Positions 32,915 through 42,053 of a DNA stretch of 64,000 bases are shown in pieces (within the stretch, counting starts at the first letter, position 1; each line of letters starts with the position of its first letter). The position numbers and the translations under genes are program-made. The stretch covers positions 558,001 through 622,000 of the forward strand of contig NZ_FMCU01000003.1 of assembly GCF_900091525.1 (NCBI RefSeq), in the 5' to 3' direction. The stretch is from Micromonospora matsumotoense. GTDB taxonomy: Bacteria; Actinomycetota; Actinomycetes; Mycobacteriales; Micromonosporaceae. The notes under the pieces were generated by a model. The model was given only the letters and a program-made list of their open reading frames with translations. It searched no databases and was not told where the DNA came from.

Positions 32915-34968
32915 TGCAGCAGCGGGTGAGCATCCTCGACGGCAACACCTTCCTGGTCTGCGACCGCAGCGGGGACGTCGAACCCTCGTTCGACTTCCCC
33001 ACCGGGATGTTCTCCTTCGACACCCGGTTCCTCTCCACCTGGCTGCTCACCCTCGACGGCGAACGCCTGCACGCCCTCTCGGTCGACGACGCGCACTCCT
33101 ACCAGACCCGGTTCTTCCTCGTCCCCGGTGAGCCGACGCACTACCTCGACGCCAAGGTGTCGATCATCCGGAGCCGGTCGATCGGCGGCACCTTCACCGA
33201 GGACCTCACCGTGCTCAACCACTCCGGCCGGGAGATGCGGTTCCAGTTGCGGCTGGAGATGGGCTCCGACTTCGCCGATCTCTTCGAGATCAAGCACCAG
33301 CGGCCCAAGAAGGGTCGGACCAGCGCCCAGGCCGGCGAGAACGAACTGCGGCTGACCTACCGCCGGGAGGCCTTCCACCGGGAAGCGATGATCACCAGCA
33401 GCGCCGACGCCCACGTCGACCAGAACGGGATGACCTGGTCGATCACCGTCGCGGCGCACTCCGAGTGGAGTACCTGCGTGACCGCGACGCCGATCATCCA
33501 CGGCGCCCGGGGCGAGGACGTCCGGGCGATCACCGCGTTGGGCGCCGCGCGCGGCCCGGCCGTCATCCGTGACGAGCAGGAGGACCTGGTCGGCCGGGCC
33601 CCGCAACTCGGCTGCGACTGCGAGCCGCTCGCCGGGGCGTACCGGCAGAGTCTGCACGACCTGGCGGCGCTCCGGTACGAGTCGATCACGCTGGGCGTCC
33701 GGCTGCTGGCCGCCGGGCTGCCGTGGTTCATGACCCTGTTCGGGCGGGACAGCATGCTCACCTCGTTGCAGGTGCTGCCCTTCCTGCCGGAACTGGTCCC
33801 GCCGACGATCCTGATGCTGGCCGGGCTCCAGGGTTACCGGCTCGACGACTTCCGCGACGAGGAACCCGGCAAGATCCTGCACGAGCTGCGGTACGGCGAG
33901 ACCGCCGGCTTCGAGGAGCAGCCGCACTCCCCCTACTACGGGGCGGCCGACTCGACCCCGCTCTTCGTCATCCTGCTCGACGAGTACGAGCGCTGGACCG
34001 GGGACGCCGCGCTGGTCAAGCAGCTGGAGTTGCCCGTCCGGGCCGCGCTGCACTGGATCGACACCTATGGCGACCTGCTCGGCACCGGCTACGTCTGGTA
34101 CCGCAGCCGCAATCCGGAGACCGGTCTGGAGAACCAGTGCTGGAAGGACTCGTGGGACGCCATTTCCTACGCCGACGGCCGACTGCCCGGCTTCCCCCGC
34201 GCCACCTGCGAGATCCAGGGGTACGCCTACGACGCCAAGCGGCGCGGCGCGCGGATGGCCCGGCTGTTCTGGAACGACCCGGAGTACGCCGACCGGTTGG
34301 AGCGGGAGGCGGCGGCGCTCAAGGAGCGCTTCAACCGGGATTTCTGGATTCCCGAGAAGAACTACTACGCCCTCGCCCTGGACCCGGACGGCCGGCACGT
34401 CGACTCGCTCACCTCCAACATCGGCCACCTGCTGTGGAGCGGCATCGTCGACGAGTCCCGCGCCGCCCTGGTCGCCGAGCACCTGCTCGGCCCCCGGCTC
34501 TTCTCCGGCTGGGGGGTCCGCACCCTGGCCACCGACGAGGGCCGCTACAACCCGATCGGCTACCACGTCGGCACGGTGTGGCCGTTCGACAACGCCTTCA
34601 TCGCCTGGGGCCTGAGCCGCTACGGCTTCCGTGAGGAGGCCGGACGGATCTGCGAGTCGATGATCAGCGCCTCCCGTTACTTCGACGGGCGGCTGCCCGA
34701 GGCGTTCGCCGGCTTCGAACGCCACCTCACCGACTATCCGGTGCAGTACCCGACGGCGTGCAGCCCGCAGGCCTGGTCGGCCGGCACGCCCCTGCTGCTG
34801 TTGCGGGTGATGCTCGGCCTGGAACCGCAGGGCGAACACCTGATCATCGACCCGCTGGTGCCGGAGGGGATGGGCCGGGTCGAGCTGCTGGACATCCCGG
34901 GCCGGTGGGGTCGGGTCGACGCCCTGGGCCGCAGCCGCACCCCGCACGACCACGAACACCACCACTGA
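32914..34968 (+). CDS. Glycogen-debranching-type amylo-alpha-1,6-glucosidase
   Basis: 684 residues: an N-terminal GDE-type beta domain (SILDGNTFLVCDRSGDVEPS; residues about 1-230) and a C-terminal (alpha/alpha)6 barrel. Within the barrel ESITLGVRLLAAGLPWFMTLFGRDSMLTS, YGAADSTPLFVILLDEYERW, WKDSWDAISYADG and HVGTVWPFDNAFIAWGLSRY match the GH63/GH133-like trehalase and debranching families. It would remove alpha-1,6 branches or trim a related glucan. The tail HDHEHHH is His-rich and could bind metal. It is coupled to the SCP2 gene in front. Confidence 0.85.
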   Translation: MQQRVSILDGNTFLVCDRSGDVEPSFDFPTGMFSFDTRFLSTWLLTLDGERLHALSVDDAHSYQTRFFLVPGEPTHYLDAKVSIIRSRSIGGTFTEDLTVLNHSGREMRFQLRLEMGSDFADLFEIKHQRPKKGRTSAQAGENELRLTYRREAFHREAMITSSADAHVDQNGMTWSITVAAHSEWSTCVTATPIIHGARGEDVRAITALGAARGPAVIRDEQEDLVGRAPQLGCDCEPLAGAYRQSLHDLAALRYESITLGVRLLAAGLPWFMTLFGRDSMLTSLQVLPFLPELVPPTILMLAGLQGYRLDDFRDEEPGKILHELRYGETAGFEEQPHSPYYGAADSTPLFVILLDEYERWTGDAALVKQLELPVRAALHWIDTYGDLLGTGYVWYRSRNPETGLENQCWKDSWDAISYADGRLPGFPRATCEIQGYAYDAKRRGARMARLFWNDPEYADRLEREAAALKERFNRDFWIPEKNYYALALDPDGRHVDSLTSNIGHLLWSGIVDESRAALVAEHLLGPRLFSGWGVRTLATDEGRYNPIGYHVGTVWPFDNAFIAWGLSRYGFREEAGRICESMISASRYFDGRLPEAFAGFERHLTDYPVQYPTACSPQAWSAGTPLLLLRVMLGLEPQGEHLIIDPLVPEGMGRVELLDIPGRWGRVDALGRSRTPHDHEHHH

Positions 34969-34980
34969 CCCGGCAACCGG

Positions 34981-35151
34981 GCGGCCCGGCGGGCCAGGCG
35001 GGCCAGGCGGGCCAGGCGGACCCAACGCCGGCCGGATCAGGCGGGGCAGCCGGGCAGACAGAGAGCAGGGGGCAGCAGAGCAGGGCGGGTCAGGCGGGGG
35101 CAGGGGGCCGCAGAGCAGAGCAGGGCAGGGCAGGTCAGGCGGGGCAGCCGG
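34981..35151. repeat. GC-rich tandem units with a 17-bp direct repeat over a stop codon
   Basis: Between convergent genes, GGGCCAGGC-type units are repeated in tandem (34990-35018), followed by CAGAGCAGGGC-type units. TCAGGCGGGGCAGCCGG occurs exactly at 35037-35053 and 35135-35151; the second copy contains the stop and last codons of the minus-strand gene. This looks like slippage-driven expansion of the gene's 3' end. Confidence 0.7.
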
Positions 35152-35974
35152 TGGAGGCGGAGAGGCGGAGCTGCGCGCCGGTACCGTCGGCCAGCACCGT
35201 GGTCGGGCCACTGCGGTAGGCGTACACCTCGGGGAGGTCGACCACCGGGGGGCCGGCGGCCAACGGGCGCAGGCCGGTCAGCGCGACCGGCGCGGCCCCG
35301 GCCGAGACGGCGAGGGTACGGGCGGTGCCGCCACCCGGGCAGGGGGCGGTGACCGGCTGCGGGGCGGACTGCGCCGCACGGCCCAGGGCCCCCAGCGCGG
35401 CGTCCAGCGTCGGATCGGTCGGGGCGGCCGGGGGTTGCGGGTAGCCGGCGCCGATCGGGCGGCAACCGGTGTCGGCGGTCAACCGGACCCGTCCGCCGCT
35501 GGTGACCCGCCCCTGCACGGTGATGAACTCCCCCGCGTCGGCCCGTAGCCGGGGCCCCGACGAGCCGGACCGCACGCCGGCCCGCCAGTCGGCCGGCAGC
35601 CGGTCGGCGACCCGGTCCAGCAAAGCCCGCTCGCCGCCCTCGGCGACCAGCACGTCCAACCCCCGGCTCAGGGTCGCCCCGGCGGACATCGGGGTGAGCC
35701 GGCAACCCCGTTCGACCTGCGGCCCGGTCAGCGCCCAGGCGCCGTCCCCGACCGCCGCGACGAGTTGACCGAGGGCCCGGTCCACGACCGGACCGGCCTC
35801 GGCGACGGTGCGCTGCTCCCGCACGGTCGGCGCGTCGTGCCGCGCCGACCACCAGGTGAGCACGCCCAACAGCACCGCCCAGGCCACGGTCACCGCCAGC
35901 AGCCAACGCCACCGGCGGCGCGGCGCGGACGGACCGGGCGGTGGGGCGTACCCCGGATGGACGGCACCACTCAC
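35135..35974 (-). CDS. Membrane-anchored hypothetical protein
   Basis: 279 residues that I do not recognise. A short Pro-rich head is followed by one transmembrane helix (WLLAVTVAWAVLLGVLTWWS, about residues 23-42), so the rest is probably outside the cell. The extracellular part has three Cys (in ERGCRLT, DTGCRPI and APCPGG) and a fourth in the terminal STGCPA, which could make two disulfides. Strand-rich segments end with LRLSASTGC. It lies 12 bases downstream of a winged-helix gene and may be its sensory or effector partner. Confidence 0.7.
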   Translation of the reverse strand: MSGAVHPGYAPPPGPSAPRRRWRWLLAVTVAWAVLLGVLTWWSARHDAPTVREQRTVAEAGPVVDRALGQLVAAVGDGAWALTGPQVERGCRLTPMSAGATLSRGLDVLVAEGGERALLDRVADRLPADWRAGVRSGSSGPRLRADAGEFITVQGRVTSGGRVRLTADTGCRPIGAGYPQPPAAPTDPTLDAALGALGRAAQSAPQPVTAPCPGGGTARTLAVSAGAAPVALTGLRPLAAGPPVVDLPEVYAYRSGPTTVLADGTGAQLRLSASTGCPA

Positions 35975-35986
35975 CGGATCATCGTG

Positions 35987-36487
35987 TCACGGCCCCACCG
36001 CCGGCTGGCCGGGCGGTACGGCGAGCCGGTAGCCGACGCCGCGCACGGTCTGCACCTGCGGGCAGCCCGGCACCGCGCCCAGCTTGCGGCGCAGCCGCTT
36101 GACCGCCGAGTGCAGGATCGCCGCGTCGCCCAGCCAGGCCCCGCCCCAGACCGAGCCGAAGATCCGTTCGTAGCTCCACACCGCCCCCGGGTCGCCGGCC
36201 AGCCGGGCCAGCAGCTCCCGCTCCAGCCGGGTCAGCGCCAACGGCTCCCCCTGCCAGGTGACCAGGTGACCGGCCGGGTCGACGACCAGGTCGCCGCAGC
36301 GCACCGGGGTCGCCCCGGTGGGCGGCGCGGCGGGCGCCGCCGGGGTCGGGAAGAGCATCGCGCGCAGCTCGGCCAGGTCCGCGCAGATCACCACCGGCCC
36401 CACGTCGTCGAGCTGCCGGACCACCCGCTCCCGGACCGAGACGTCGGCGCTGACACAGACCACGAACGGGATGTCGACACCGGTCAC
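35987..36487 (-). CDS. OmpR-type winged-helix regulator with a degenerate receiver
   Basis: 166 residues. The C-terminal half (about 70-160) is a full trans_reg_C winged helix: PLALTRLERELLARLAGDPG, RIFGSVWGGAWLGDAAILHS, VKRLRRKLGAVPGCPQVQTV, RGVGYRL. The N-terminal half is only about 60 residues and lacks a phosphoacceptor Asp in a receiver context. It therefore probably works without phosphorylation, like GlnR or other atypical regulators. GGGGAGG precedes the GTG at 36487. Direct repeats at 36595 may be its site. Confidence 0.8.
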   Translation of the reverse strand: MTGVDIPFVVCVSADVSVRERVVRQLDDVGPVVICADLAELRAMLFPTPAAPAAPPTGATPVRCGDLVVDPAGHLVTWQGEPLALTRLERELLARLAGDPGAVWSYERIFGSVWGGAWLGDAAILHSAVKRLRRKLGAVPGCPQVQTVRGVGYRLAVPPGQPAVGP

Positions 36488-36594
36488 ACGTCCTCCCCAG
36501 GACCGCACCTGCCGCCCGCTCCCGACGGTCCCGTCTGCCCATGACAGGTGCCGGCGCGGCTGGTGTCAGCCTAATGGTCAGCGTGGCGCCTGGT

Positions 36595-36615
36595 TACTGA
36601 CCGAATACTGACCGA
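36595..36615. promoter_or_regulatory. Tandem TACTGACCGA repeats upstream of winged-helix and subtilase genes
   Basis: TACTGACCGA occurs at 36595-36604 and again at 36606-36615, an exact 11-base period as expected for an OmpR-family dimer on DNA. The spacer 36488-36788 separates the divergent winged-helix and subtilase genes, and I see no small gene in it. Confidence 0.5.
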
Positions 36616-36788
36616 CCCGATCCATTGATCAGCTTGGTTCCCCGGCTGAGCATGATGCACAGCGGCCGTGGGGGGCCGGCCCACCAGCACCCACCACCGG
36701 CCACCTCCCCAGCCGCTCCGCGTGGCCGCGACCCCGGCACACGCAGCCGGGTCCGAACCGATCGGGCCCGAAGACGTGGGGAGGAACT

Positions 36789-39700
36789 GTGCGCAGACGA
36801 CCGACCGGACGACCGTCCCGGTGGCGATTGGTGGCCGCGCTCGCGGCCGGACTGTTGGGGCTCACCATCCAGCCCGCACTGCCCGCCGCGGCCGCGCCGG
36901 CCGCACCCCGGGCCACCGTGGACCAGCAGGTCCTCGACGGGCTCGCCGACGGCACCGAGACCTTCCTGGTCTACCTGCGTGAGCAGGCCCCGCTCGCCGA
37001 GGCGGCCCGGCTGCGCAGCGCGGACGCCCGCGCCGACGAGGTGCACCGGTTGCTCACCACCACCGCCGAGCGGACCCAGCGCGAGCTGCGCACGGTGCTC
37101 GACGAGCGGAAGGCCACCTACACCGCGTACTGGATCGCCAACGCGCTGCGGGTGACCGGGGACCGGGCGCTACTGGACGTCGTCGCCGCCCGCCCGGAGG
37201 TCGCCCGGATCGCCCCGACCCGCAGCTACCCGCTGGTCCGCCCGGTCCGCAGCACCGCCGCCCGCGCCGGCACCAACGCCGCCGAGTGGGGGCTGACCAA
37301 CATCGGCGCCCCCCGGGTCTGGGACGAGTTCGGCGACCGGGGTGAGGGCCTGGTGGTCGCCAACATCGACAGCGGTGTGCAGTTCGACCACCCCGCGCTG
37401 GTCGGGTCGTACCGGGGCAACCTCGGTGGCGGCACCTTCGACCACAACTACGACTGGTACGACCCGGCCAATGTCTGCCCGCAGGACGCCCCCTGCGACA
37501 ACAACGACCACGGCACCCACACCATGGGCACGATGGTCGGCACCGACGGGGCCAGCAACCAGGTGGGTGTCGCCCCCGGTGCGAAGTGGATCGCCGCCAA
37601 GGGCTGCGAGTCCAACAACTGCTCGGACGCCTCGCTGTTGGCCGCCGGTCAGTGGGTGCTCGCCCCGACCGACCTCAACGGGCAGAATCCCCGCCCCGAC
37701 CTGCGCCCCGACATCGTCAACAACTCCTGGGGCGGCGACGGCGGCGACCCCTGGTACCAGCAGACCGTGGCGGCCTGGCGGGCCGCCGGGATGTTCCCGG
37801 TCTTCTCCTCCGGCAACGACGGCCCGGCCTGTGGCAGCGCCGGCTCCCCCGGCGACAACCCCAACGCGTACGCGGTCGGCTCGTACGACGTGAACAACAC
37901 CATCTCCGGCTTCTCCGGTCGGGGCAACGCCACCGACCCCTCCGGGCTGAAGCCGAACATCGCCGCGCCCGGCAGCAACGTGCGCTCCAGCGTGCCGGGC
38001 AACGGATACGCGTCGTTCAGCGGCACCTCGATGGCCGCCCCGCACGTAGCCGGCACGGTCGCCCTGGTCTGGTCGGCCGCGCCCAGCCTGCGCGGGAACA
38101 TCGCCGCCACCGAGACGCTGCTCGACCGGACCGCGACGGACGTCGACGCGACCACCTGCGGGGGCACCGCCGCCGACAACAACGTCTTCGGCGAGGGGCG
38201 GCTCAACGCGTACGAGGCGGTGCGGCAGGCCCCGCGCGGGCCGGTCGGCCGGGTCAGCGGCCTGGTCACCGACGCGGCGGGTGGCGGCCCCGTCGCCGGT
38301 GCCACCGTCTCCGACGGCGAGCGCAGCGTCACCACCGGCACGGACGGCCGTTACACGCTGACCGTGCCGGCGGGCGAGATCACCCTGACCGTGTCCGCGT
38401 ACGGCTTCCGCACCGCGACCGGCACCGTGACCGTCCCCGAGGACGGCGCGGTCACCCGTGACTTCGCCCTGACGGCGACGCCGACGGTCACCGTCTCCGG
38501 CCGGGTCACCGACGGCTCCGGGCACGGCTGGCCGTTGTACGCCAGCATCGAGGTCGCCGGCCGCCCCGGCGCTCCGGTCTTCACCGACCCGGTGACCGGC
38601 CGGTACTCCTTCACCGTGGCCGGCAACACCGACTACAAGCTCACCGTCACCGCGAAGTACCCGGGCTACCGCACGGTGACCAAGGACCTGACCGTCGGGT
38701 CGACGGCCACCACCGCGGACATTCCGGTCCCGGTCGAGGCGGCCTGTGTCGCCGCCGGTTACACCGGCAGCCTCAGCGCGCCGCTGCTGACGCAGAGCTT
38801 CGACGGCACCACCGCGCCGGAGGGCTGGTCGGTGCGCAACCGCACCGAGAAGGGCGGCTGGGTCTTCAACGACCCGGGCGCGCGGGGCAACCTGACCGGC
38901 GGCACCGGCGGGTTCGCGATCGTCGACAGCGACAAGCTCGGCACCGGCAACACCCAGGACACCGACCTGATCGCCCCGCCGGTCGACCTGTCCGCCTCCG
39001 CCGCGCCGCTGCTGCGGTTCCGCAGTGACTGGCGGGCGGTCGGGATCAGTGACACCGCCGACGTGGACGTCTCCACCGACGCCGGGGCGAGCTGGACGAA
39101 CGTCTGGCACCAGACCGCCAGCCGGCGGGGCCCCCTGGTCGAGGAGGTGCCGCTGACCCCGGCGGCCGGCGCGACCGGGGCGCTGGTGCGCTTCCGGTTC
39201 AAGGGCACCTACGCCTGGTGGTGGCAGGTGGACGACGTCCAGCTGGTCAACCGGGACTGCACGCCCGTACCGGGTGGGCTGGTGGTCGGCAACACCACCG
39301 ACCGCAACACCGGCGCGGCGGTCAACGGGGTGACGGTCACCAGCATCGACCGGCCCACCGACACGACCGTCTCGGCGGCCACCCCGGACGACCCGAACCT
39401 GCCGGACGGCTTCTACCACCTCTTCTCGGGGCTGACCGGCGCCCACCCGTTCACCGCTTCCCGGCCGCCGTACTCGGCGGTCACCCAGCCGGTGACGGTG
39501 GTGGCGGACAGCACCCGCCGGGCCGACTTCGCCCTGACCGCGGGGCGGCTCACCGTCAGCACCACCACGATCGAGGCCCACCAGCCGTACGGCAGCACCC
39601 GCAACGCCAAGGTGACGGTACGCAACACCGGCACCGCCCCGGCCACCGTGGAGCTGCTGGAACGCGGTGGCGGGTTCGAGGTGCTCGCCACCGGCGGCGC

Positions 39701-41171
39701 TCCGCTGCGGGAGCAGGTGGTCAAGGGGATCAGCACCGCCCGTACCGGTGCCCGTTACGGCGGCGGGAACTCCGACGCCGCGCCGCAGGCCGACGACGCC
39801 TGGACCCGGATCACCAACCTGCCCGCCGCGATCTATGACAACGCGGCGGCCAACCTGGACGGCAAGGTCTACTCGGTCGGCGGCGGTGGCGACACCGGCA
39901 ACGAGCGCAAGGCCTGGGTCTTCGAGCCGGCCACCGGCGTCTGGACCGCGCTGCCCGACCTGCCGCACGCCCGGTCCAAGCCGTCCGCCGTGGGCATCAG
40001 CGGCAAGCTGTACGTGATCGGCGGCTGGGGCGCCAGCGAGGGCACCGAGCCCTCGGTGGACGTCTTCGACCCGGCCAGCGGTTCGTGGAGCACCCTGGCC
40101 GGGGCGGTCAACCCGGCCCCTGCCGCCGCAGCCGGCACCGCTGTGGCGGGCGGCAAGGTGTACCTGGTCGGCGGCTGCCTCGACGGCACCTGCACGGAGT
40201 CCAACAAGCTGGTGGTGTTCGACCCGCGCACCGGGACGTTCCGCACCGGCGCGGCCTACCCGCACCCGGTCTCCTGGCTGTCCTGCGGCGGGATCGGTGC
40301 ACAGGTGTACTGCGCCGGCGGCGTCGCCGACGACGAGTACACCGACGCCTGGCGGTACGACCCGGCTTCGGACACCTGGAGCCCGCTGCCGAACCTCCCG
40401 GTCGACCTGTGGGGCTCCCAGTACGCGTCGGCCGGCGGCATGCTGGTGCTGGCCGGCGGCGTGACCGGCGGCTCGACGTCGGTGACCAACCGGACGGTCG
40501 GCTTCGACCCGGTCGCCGGGGCCTGGCGGAACCTGCCGAACGCCCAGTTCAACCGGTACCGGGGCGCCGCCGCCTGTGGGGCGTACAAGATCGGTGGTTC
40601 GCCCAGTTCGTTCGTCGGCTCGGCGGACAGCGAGCGGCTCGGCGGGCTGGAAGGCTGCGCGGACGCCAGTGACCTGCCGTGGCTGTCCACCGCACCGACC
40701 AGCTTCACGCTGGCCCCGGGCGCGTCCCAGACGGTCACCGTCACGCTGACCGCCACGGCGGCGGCCGGGGTGCTCCAGCCCGGGGCATACTCGGGTGAGC
40801 TGGGGATCACCTCGGACACCCCGTACCCGGTGTCGTCGGTCGGGGTCGAGATGAACGTCTCGCCGCCGAACAACTGGGGCAAGATCCAGGGCACGGTGAC
40901 CGGGGTGACCTGCGGTGGTCAGACCGTCGGCGTCCCGGCCACGATCCGGCTGAACCTGGTCGGCTCGACCACCGGCACCACGCTCACCGCCGACGGCCAG
41001 GGCCGGTACGCCTGGTGGCTGCCGAAGGGCAAGTACGAGGTGATCGTGGCGAAGGACAGCTGGGTGCCTCAGGTCCAGCGGGCCGTCGTGGAAGCAGGCA
41101 TCGTCGGCACGCTCGACTTCCGCCTGGCCCCGACGTCGACCTGTGCGGGCGCACGGGCATCCGGCCTCTGA
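36789..41171 (+). CDS. Secreted multidomain S8 (subtilisin-like) peptidase with kelch repeats
   Basis: 1460 residues. A signal peptide (about 1-36) and an I9-like propeptide (FLVYLREQAPLAEAARLRSA) lead to a subtilase domain with Asp194 (NIDSGV), His241 (NDHGTHTMG) and Ser414 (SGTSMAAPHV). Then come two carboxypeptidase-regulatory-like beta domains (about 486-655), a MAM/jelly-roll-like domain (about 665-830), a third regulatory-like domain, an Ig-like segment, five or six kelch blades (about 1005-1295, e.g. GKLYVIGGWG, GKVYLVGGCL) and another Ig-like plus regulatory-like end. It is a large extracellular protease with adhesion modules. GAGG precedes the GTG at 36789. Confidence 0.92.
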   Translation: MRRRPTGRPSRWRLVAALAAGLLGLTIQPALPAAAAPAAPRATVDQQVLDGLADGTETFLVYLREQAPLAEAARLRSADARADEVHRLLTTTAERTQRELRTVLDERKATYTAYWIANALRVTGDRALLDVVAARPEVARIAPTRSYPLVRPVRSTAARAGTNAAEWGLTNIGAPRVWDEFGDRGEGLVVANIDSGVQFDHPALVGSYRGNLGGGTFDHNYDWYDPANVCPQDAPCDNNDHGTHTMGTMVGTDGASNQVGVAPGAKWIAAKGCESNNCSDASLLAAGQWVLAPTDLNGQNPRPDLRPDIVNNSWGGDGGDPWYQQTVAAWRAAGMFPVFSSGNDGPACGSAGSPGDNPNAYAVGSYDVNNTISGFSGRGNATDPSGLKPNIAAPGSNVRSSVPGNGYASFSGTSMAAPHVAGTVALVWSAAPSLRGNIAATETLLDRTATDVDATTCGGTAADNNVFGEGRLNAYEAVRQAPRGPVGRVSGLVTDAAGGGPVAGATVSDGERSVTTGTDGRYTLTVPAGEITLTVSAYGFRTATGTVTVPEDGAVTRDFALTATPTVTVSGRVTDGSGHGWPLYASIEVAGRPGAPVFTDPVTGRYSFTVAGNTDYKLTVTAKYPGYRTVTKDLTVGSTATTADIPVPVEAACVAAGYTGSLSAPLLTQSFDGTTAPEGWSVRNRTEKGGWVFNDPGARGNLTGGTGGFAIVDSDKLGTGNTQDTDLIAPPVDLSASAAPLLRFRSDWRAVGISDTADVDVSTDAGASWTNVWHQTASRRGPLVEEVPLTPAAGATGALVRFRFKGTYAWWWQVDDVQLVNRDCTPVPGGLVVGNTTDRNTGAAVNGVTVTSIDRPTDTTVSAATPDDPNLPDGFYHLFSGLTGAHPFTASRPPYSAVTQPVTVVADSTRRADFALTAGRLTVSTTTIEAHQPYGSTRNAKVTVRNTGTAPATVELLERGGGFEVLATGGAPLREQVVKGISTARTGARYGGGNSDAAPQADDAWTRITNLPAAIYDNAAANLDGKVYSVGGGGDTGNERKAWVFEPATGVWTALPDLPHARSKPSAVGISGKLYVIGGWGASEGTEPSVDVFDPASGSWSTLAGAVNPAPAAAAGTAVAGGKVYLVGGCLDGTCTESNKLVVFDPRTGTFRTGAAYPHPVSWLSCGGIGAQVYCAGGVADDEYTDAWRYDPASDTWSPLPNLPVDLWGSQYASAGGMLVLAGGVTGGSTSVTNRTVGFDPVAGAWRNLPNAQFNRYRGAAACGAYKIGGSPSSFVGSADSERLGGLEGCADASDLPWLSTAPTSFTLAPGASQTVTVTLTATAAAGVLQPGAYSGELGITSDTPYPVSSVGVEMNVSPPNNWGKIQGTVTGVTCGGQTVGVPATIRLNLVGSTTGTTLTADGQGRYAWWLPKGKYEVIVAKDSWVPQVQRAVVEAGIVGTLDFRLAPTSTCAGARASGL

Positions 41172-41185
41172 CCGGATAGCAGCAC

Positions 41186-41228
41186 CGACGGTGGCCGTCG
41201 ACCCCGCCCGGGTCGGCGGCCACCGTCG
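41186..41228 (+). terminator. Terminator of the subtilase gene
   Basis: CGACGGTGGCCG (41186-41197) pairs perfectly with CGGCCACCGTCG (41217-41228). The loop contains a second 6-bp stem (CGACCC 41199-41204 with GGGTCG 41210-41215). Confidence 0.75.
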
Positions 41229-41440
41229 CGCCCACCCACCGTCGCGCCCACCCACCGTCGCGCGCCCACCCACCGCCGCGCGCCCACGGACCGCCGCGCC
41301 CATCCACCGCCGCGCCCATCCACCGCCACACCCACCCACCGCCACACCCATCCACCGCCGCGCGCCCACCGACCGCCGCGCCCGCAGACCGGCGCCCATA
41401 CATCGCCGTGTCCGCAGACCGCCGCGCCCACACACGGCCG
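41221..41440. repeat. Degenerate GC minisatellite, units of 16-18 bp
   Basis: About 13 units of the form CACCGYCGCGCCCAYC, some with an extra GC step (CGCGCGCC), run without interruption, and the last few units decay to CCGCAGACCGCCGTGTC. Unit length is not a multiple of three and varies, so a coding role is unlikely. It starts inside the right arm of the subtilase terminator, as if grown from it. Confidence 0.85.
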
Positions 41441-41603
41441 TGTCCGCAGGTCAGCGGACTGACCCGGAGTCATTCCTGACCCGGCACCCGCCCCGGGGAA
41501 CGCTGCTCCCTTTCGGCTGTCTCATGGCGGGTCCGCCGGCAGGAGTCCGGGGAGCCGTGCTCCTCTCGGCTGCCTCGGGGGCACACACTATGTCCCGAAC
41601 GCT

Positions 41604-41641
41604 GTATGCCTGCCCGTCATATTTATGACGGACAGGCATAC
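41604..41641. repeat. Long isolated hairpin
   Basis: GTATGCCTGCCCGTCAT (41604-41620) and its inverse (41625-41641) match at 16 of 17 positions around an ATTT loop. No gene start or end is within 370 bases. Its lower GC content sets it apart from the GC-only terminators elsewhere. Confidence 0.75.
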
Positions 41642-41998
41642 CCGTCGCCGAGGAAACAGTCCCCACCGGGTCCCGCCGGGCGGCAACCCACGTCGTGTCC
41701 ACAGGGCCCGGCCGGGATCGGCAGCTGGGGCTCCGCAGGGCTCGGCCGGTTGGGACTCGATGGGCCCAACAGCTGGGGCTCGCCATTTTCGGCCAAATAG
41801 CGGCATCAGAGCGGGCAGATACCGCTACATCGCTGACAATGAGTTGATCATGGCACCTTGTCCGGACCCGGGCAGCACTGGTCAACCAGAGGGTCGCTAC
41901 TCCGACTGCTGTGCGCGCACATTCCTCGCCGCGGCCGGCGGGCGGCCGGGCTTGCCGGCCGAGCGGGTGCGACGGGGACGAGAGCGGGTGCGACGGCT
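41642..41998. other. Gene-free spacer
   Basis: This spacer lies between the subtilase and sulfurtransferase transcription units, which converge. It has short diverged repeats (CAGCTGGGGCTC near 41721 and 41771) and an AT-richer patch near 41790-41850. Frames open here have codon usage unlike the genes, so I call no gene. Confidence 0.5.
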
Positions 41999-42034
41999 CG
42001 GGGCCGGTCACCCCGGGTGGGGTGACCGGCCCCG
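41999..42034 (-). terminator. Terminator of the sulfurtransferase operon
   Basis: A 16-bp perfect stem (41999-42014 with 42019-42034) closed by GGGT lies just past the DUF1416 stop. Confidence 0.82.
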
Positions 42035-42053
42035 GGGCCGATCGATGCGTGGG

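Noticed and set aside
32524..35211. An 895-codon frame antisense to the debranching enzyme and SCP2 genes
   Set aside because: It overlaps two recognisable coupled genes on the other strand and has no motif or ribosome site.
37170..41435. A 1421-codon open frame antisense to the subtilase gene
   Set aside because: It is the complement of a well-supported gene with normal codon use; high GC leaves the opposite frame open. The predicted protein is Gly/Arg/Val-rich with no domain.
41221..41440. CRISPR array
   Set aside because: Units are contiguous, 16-18 bp, degenerate and without unique spacers, and no cas genes are near.
41451..42011. A 186-codon frame in the spacer after the subtilase
   Set aside because: Its amino-acid makeup is Arg/Pro/Ser-rich, codon third positions are unlike the genes, and it spans the orphan hairpin and the operon terminator.
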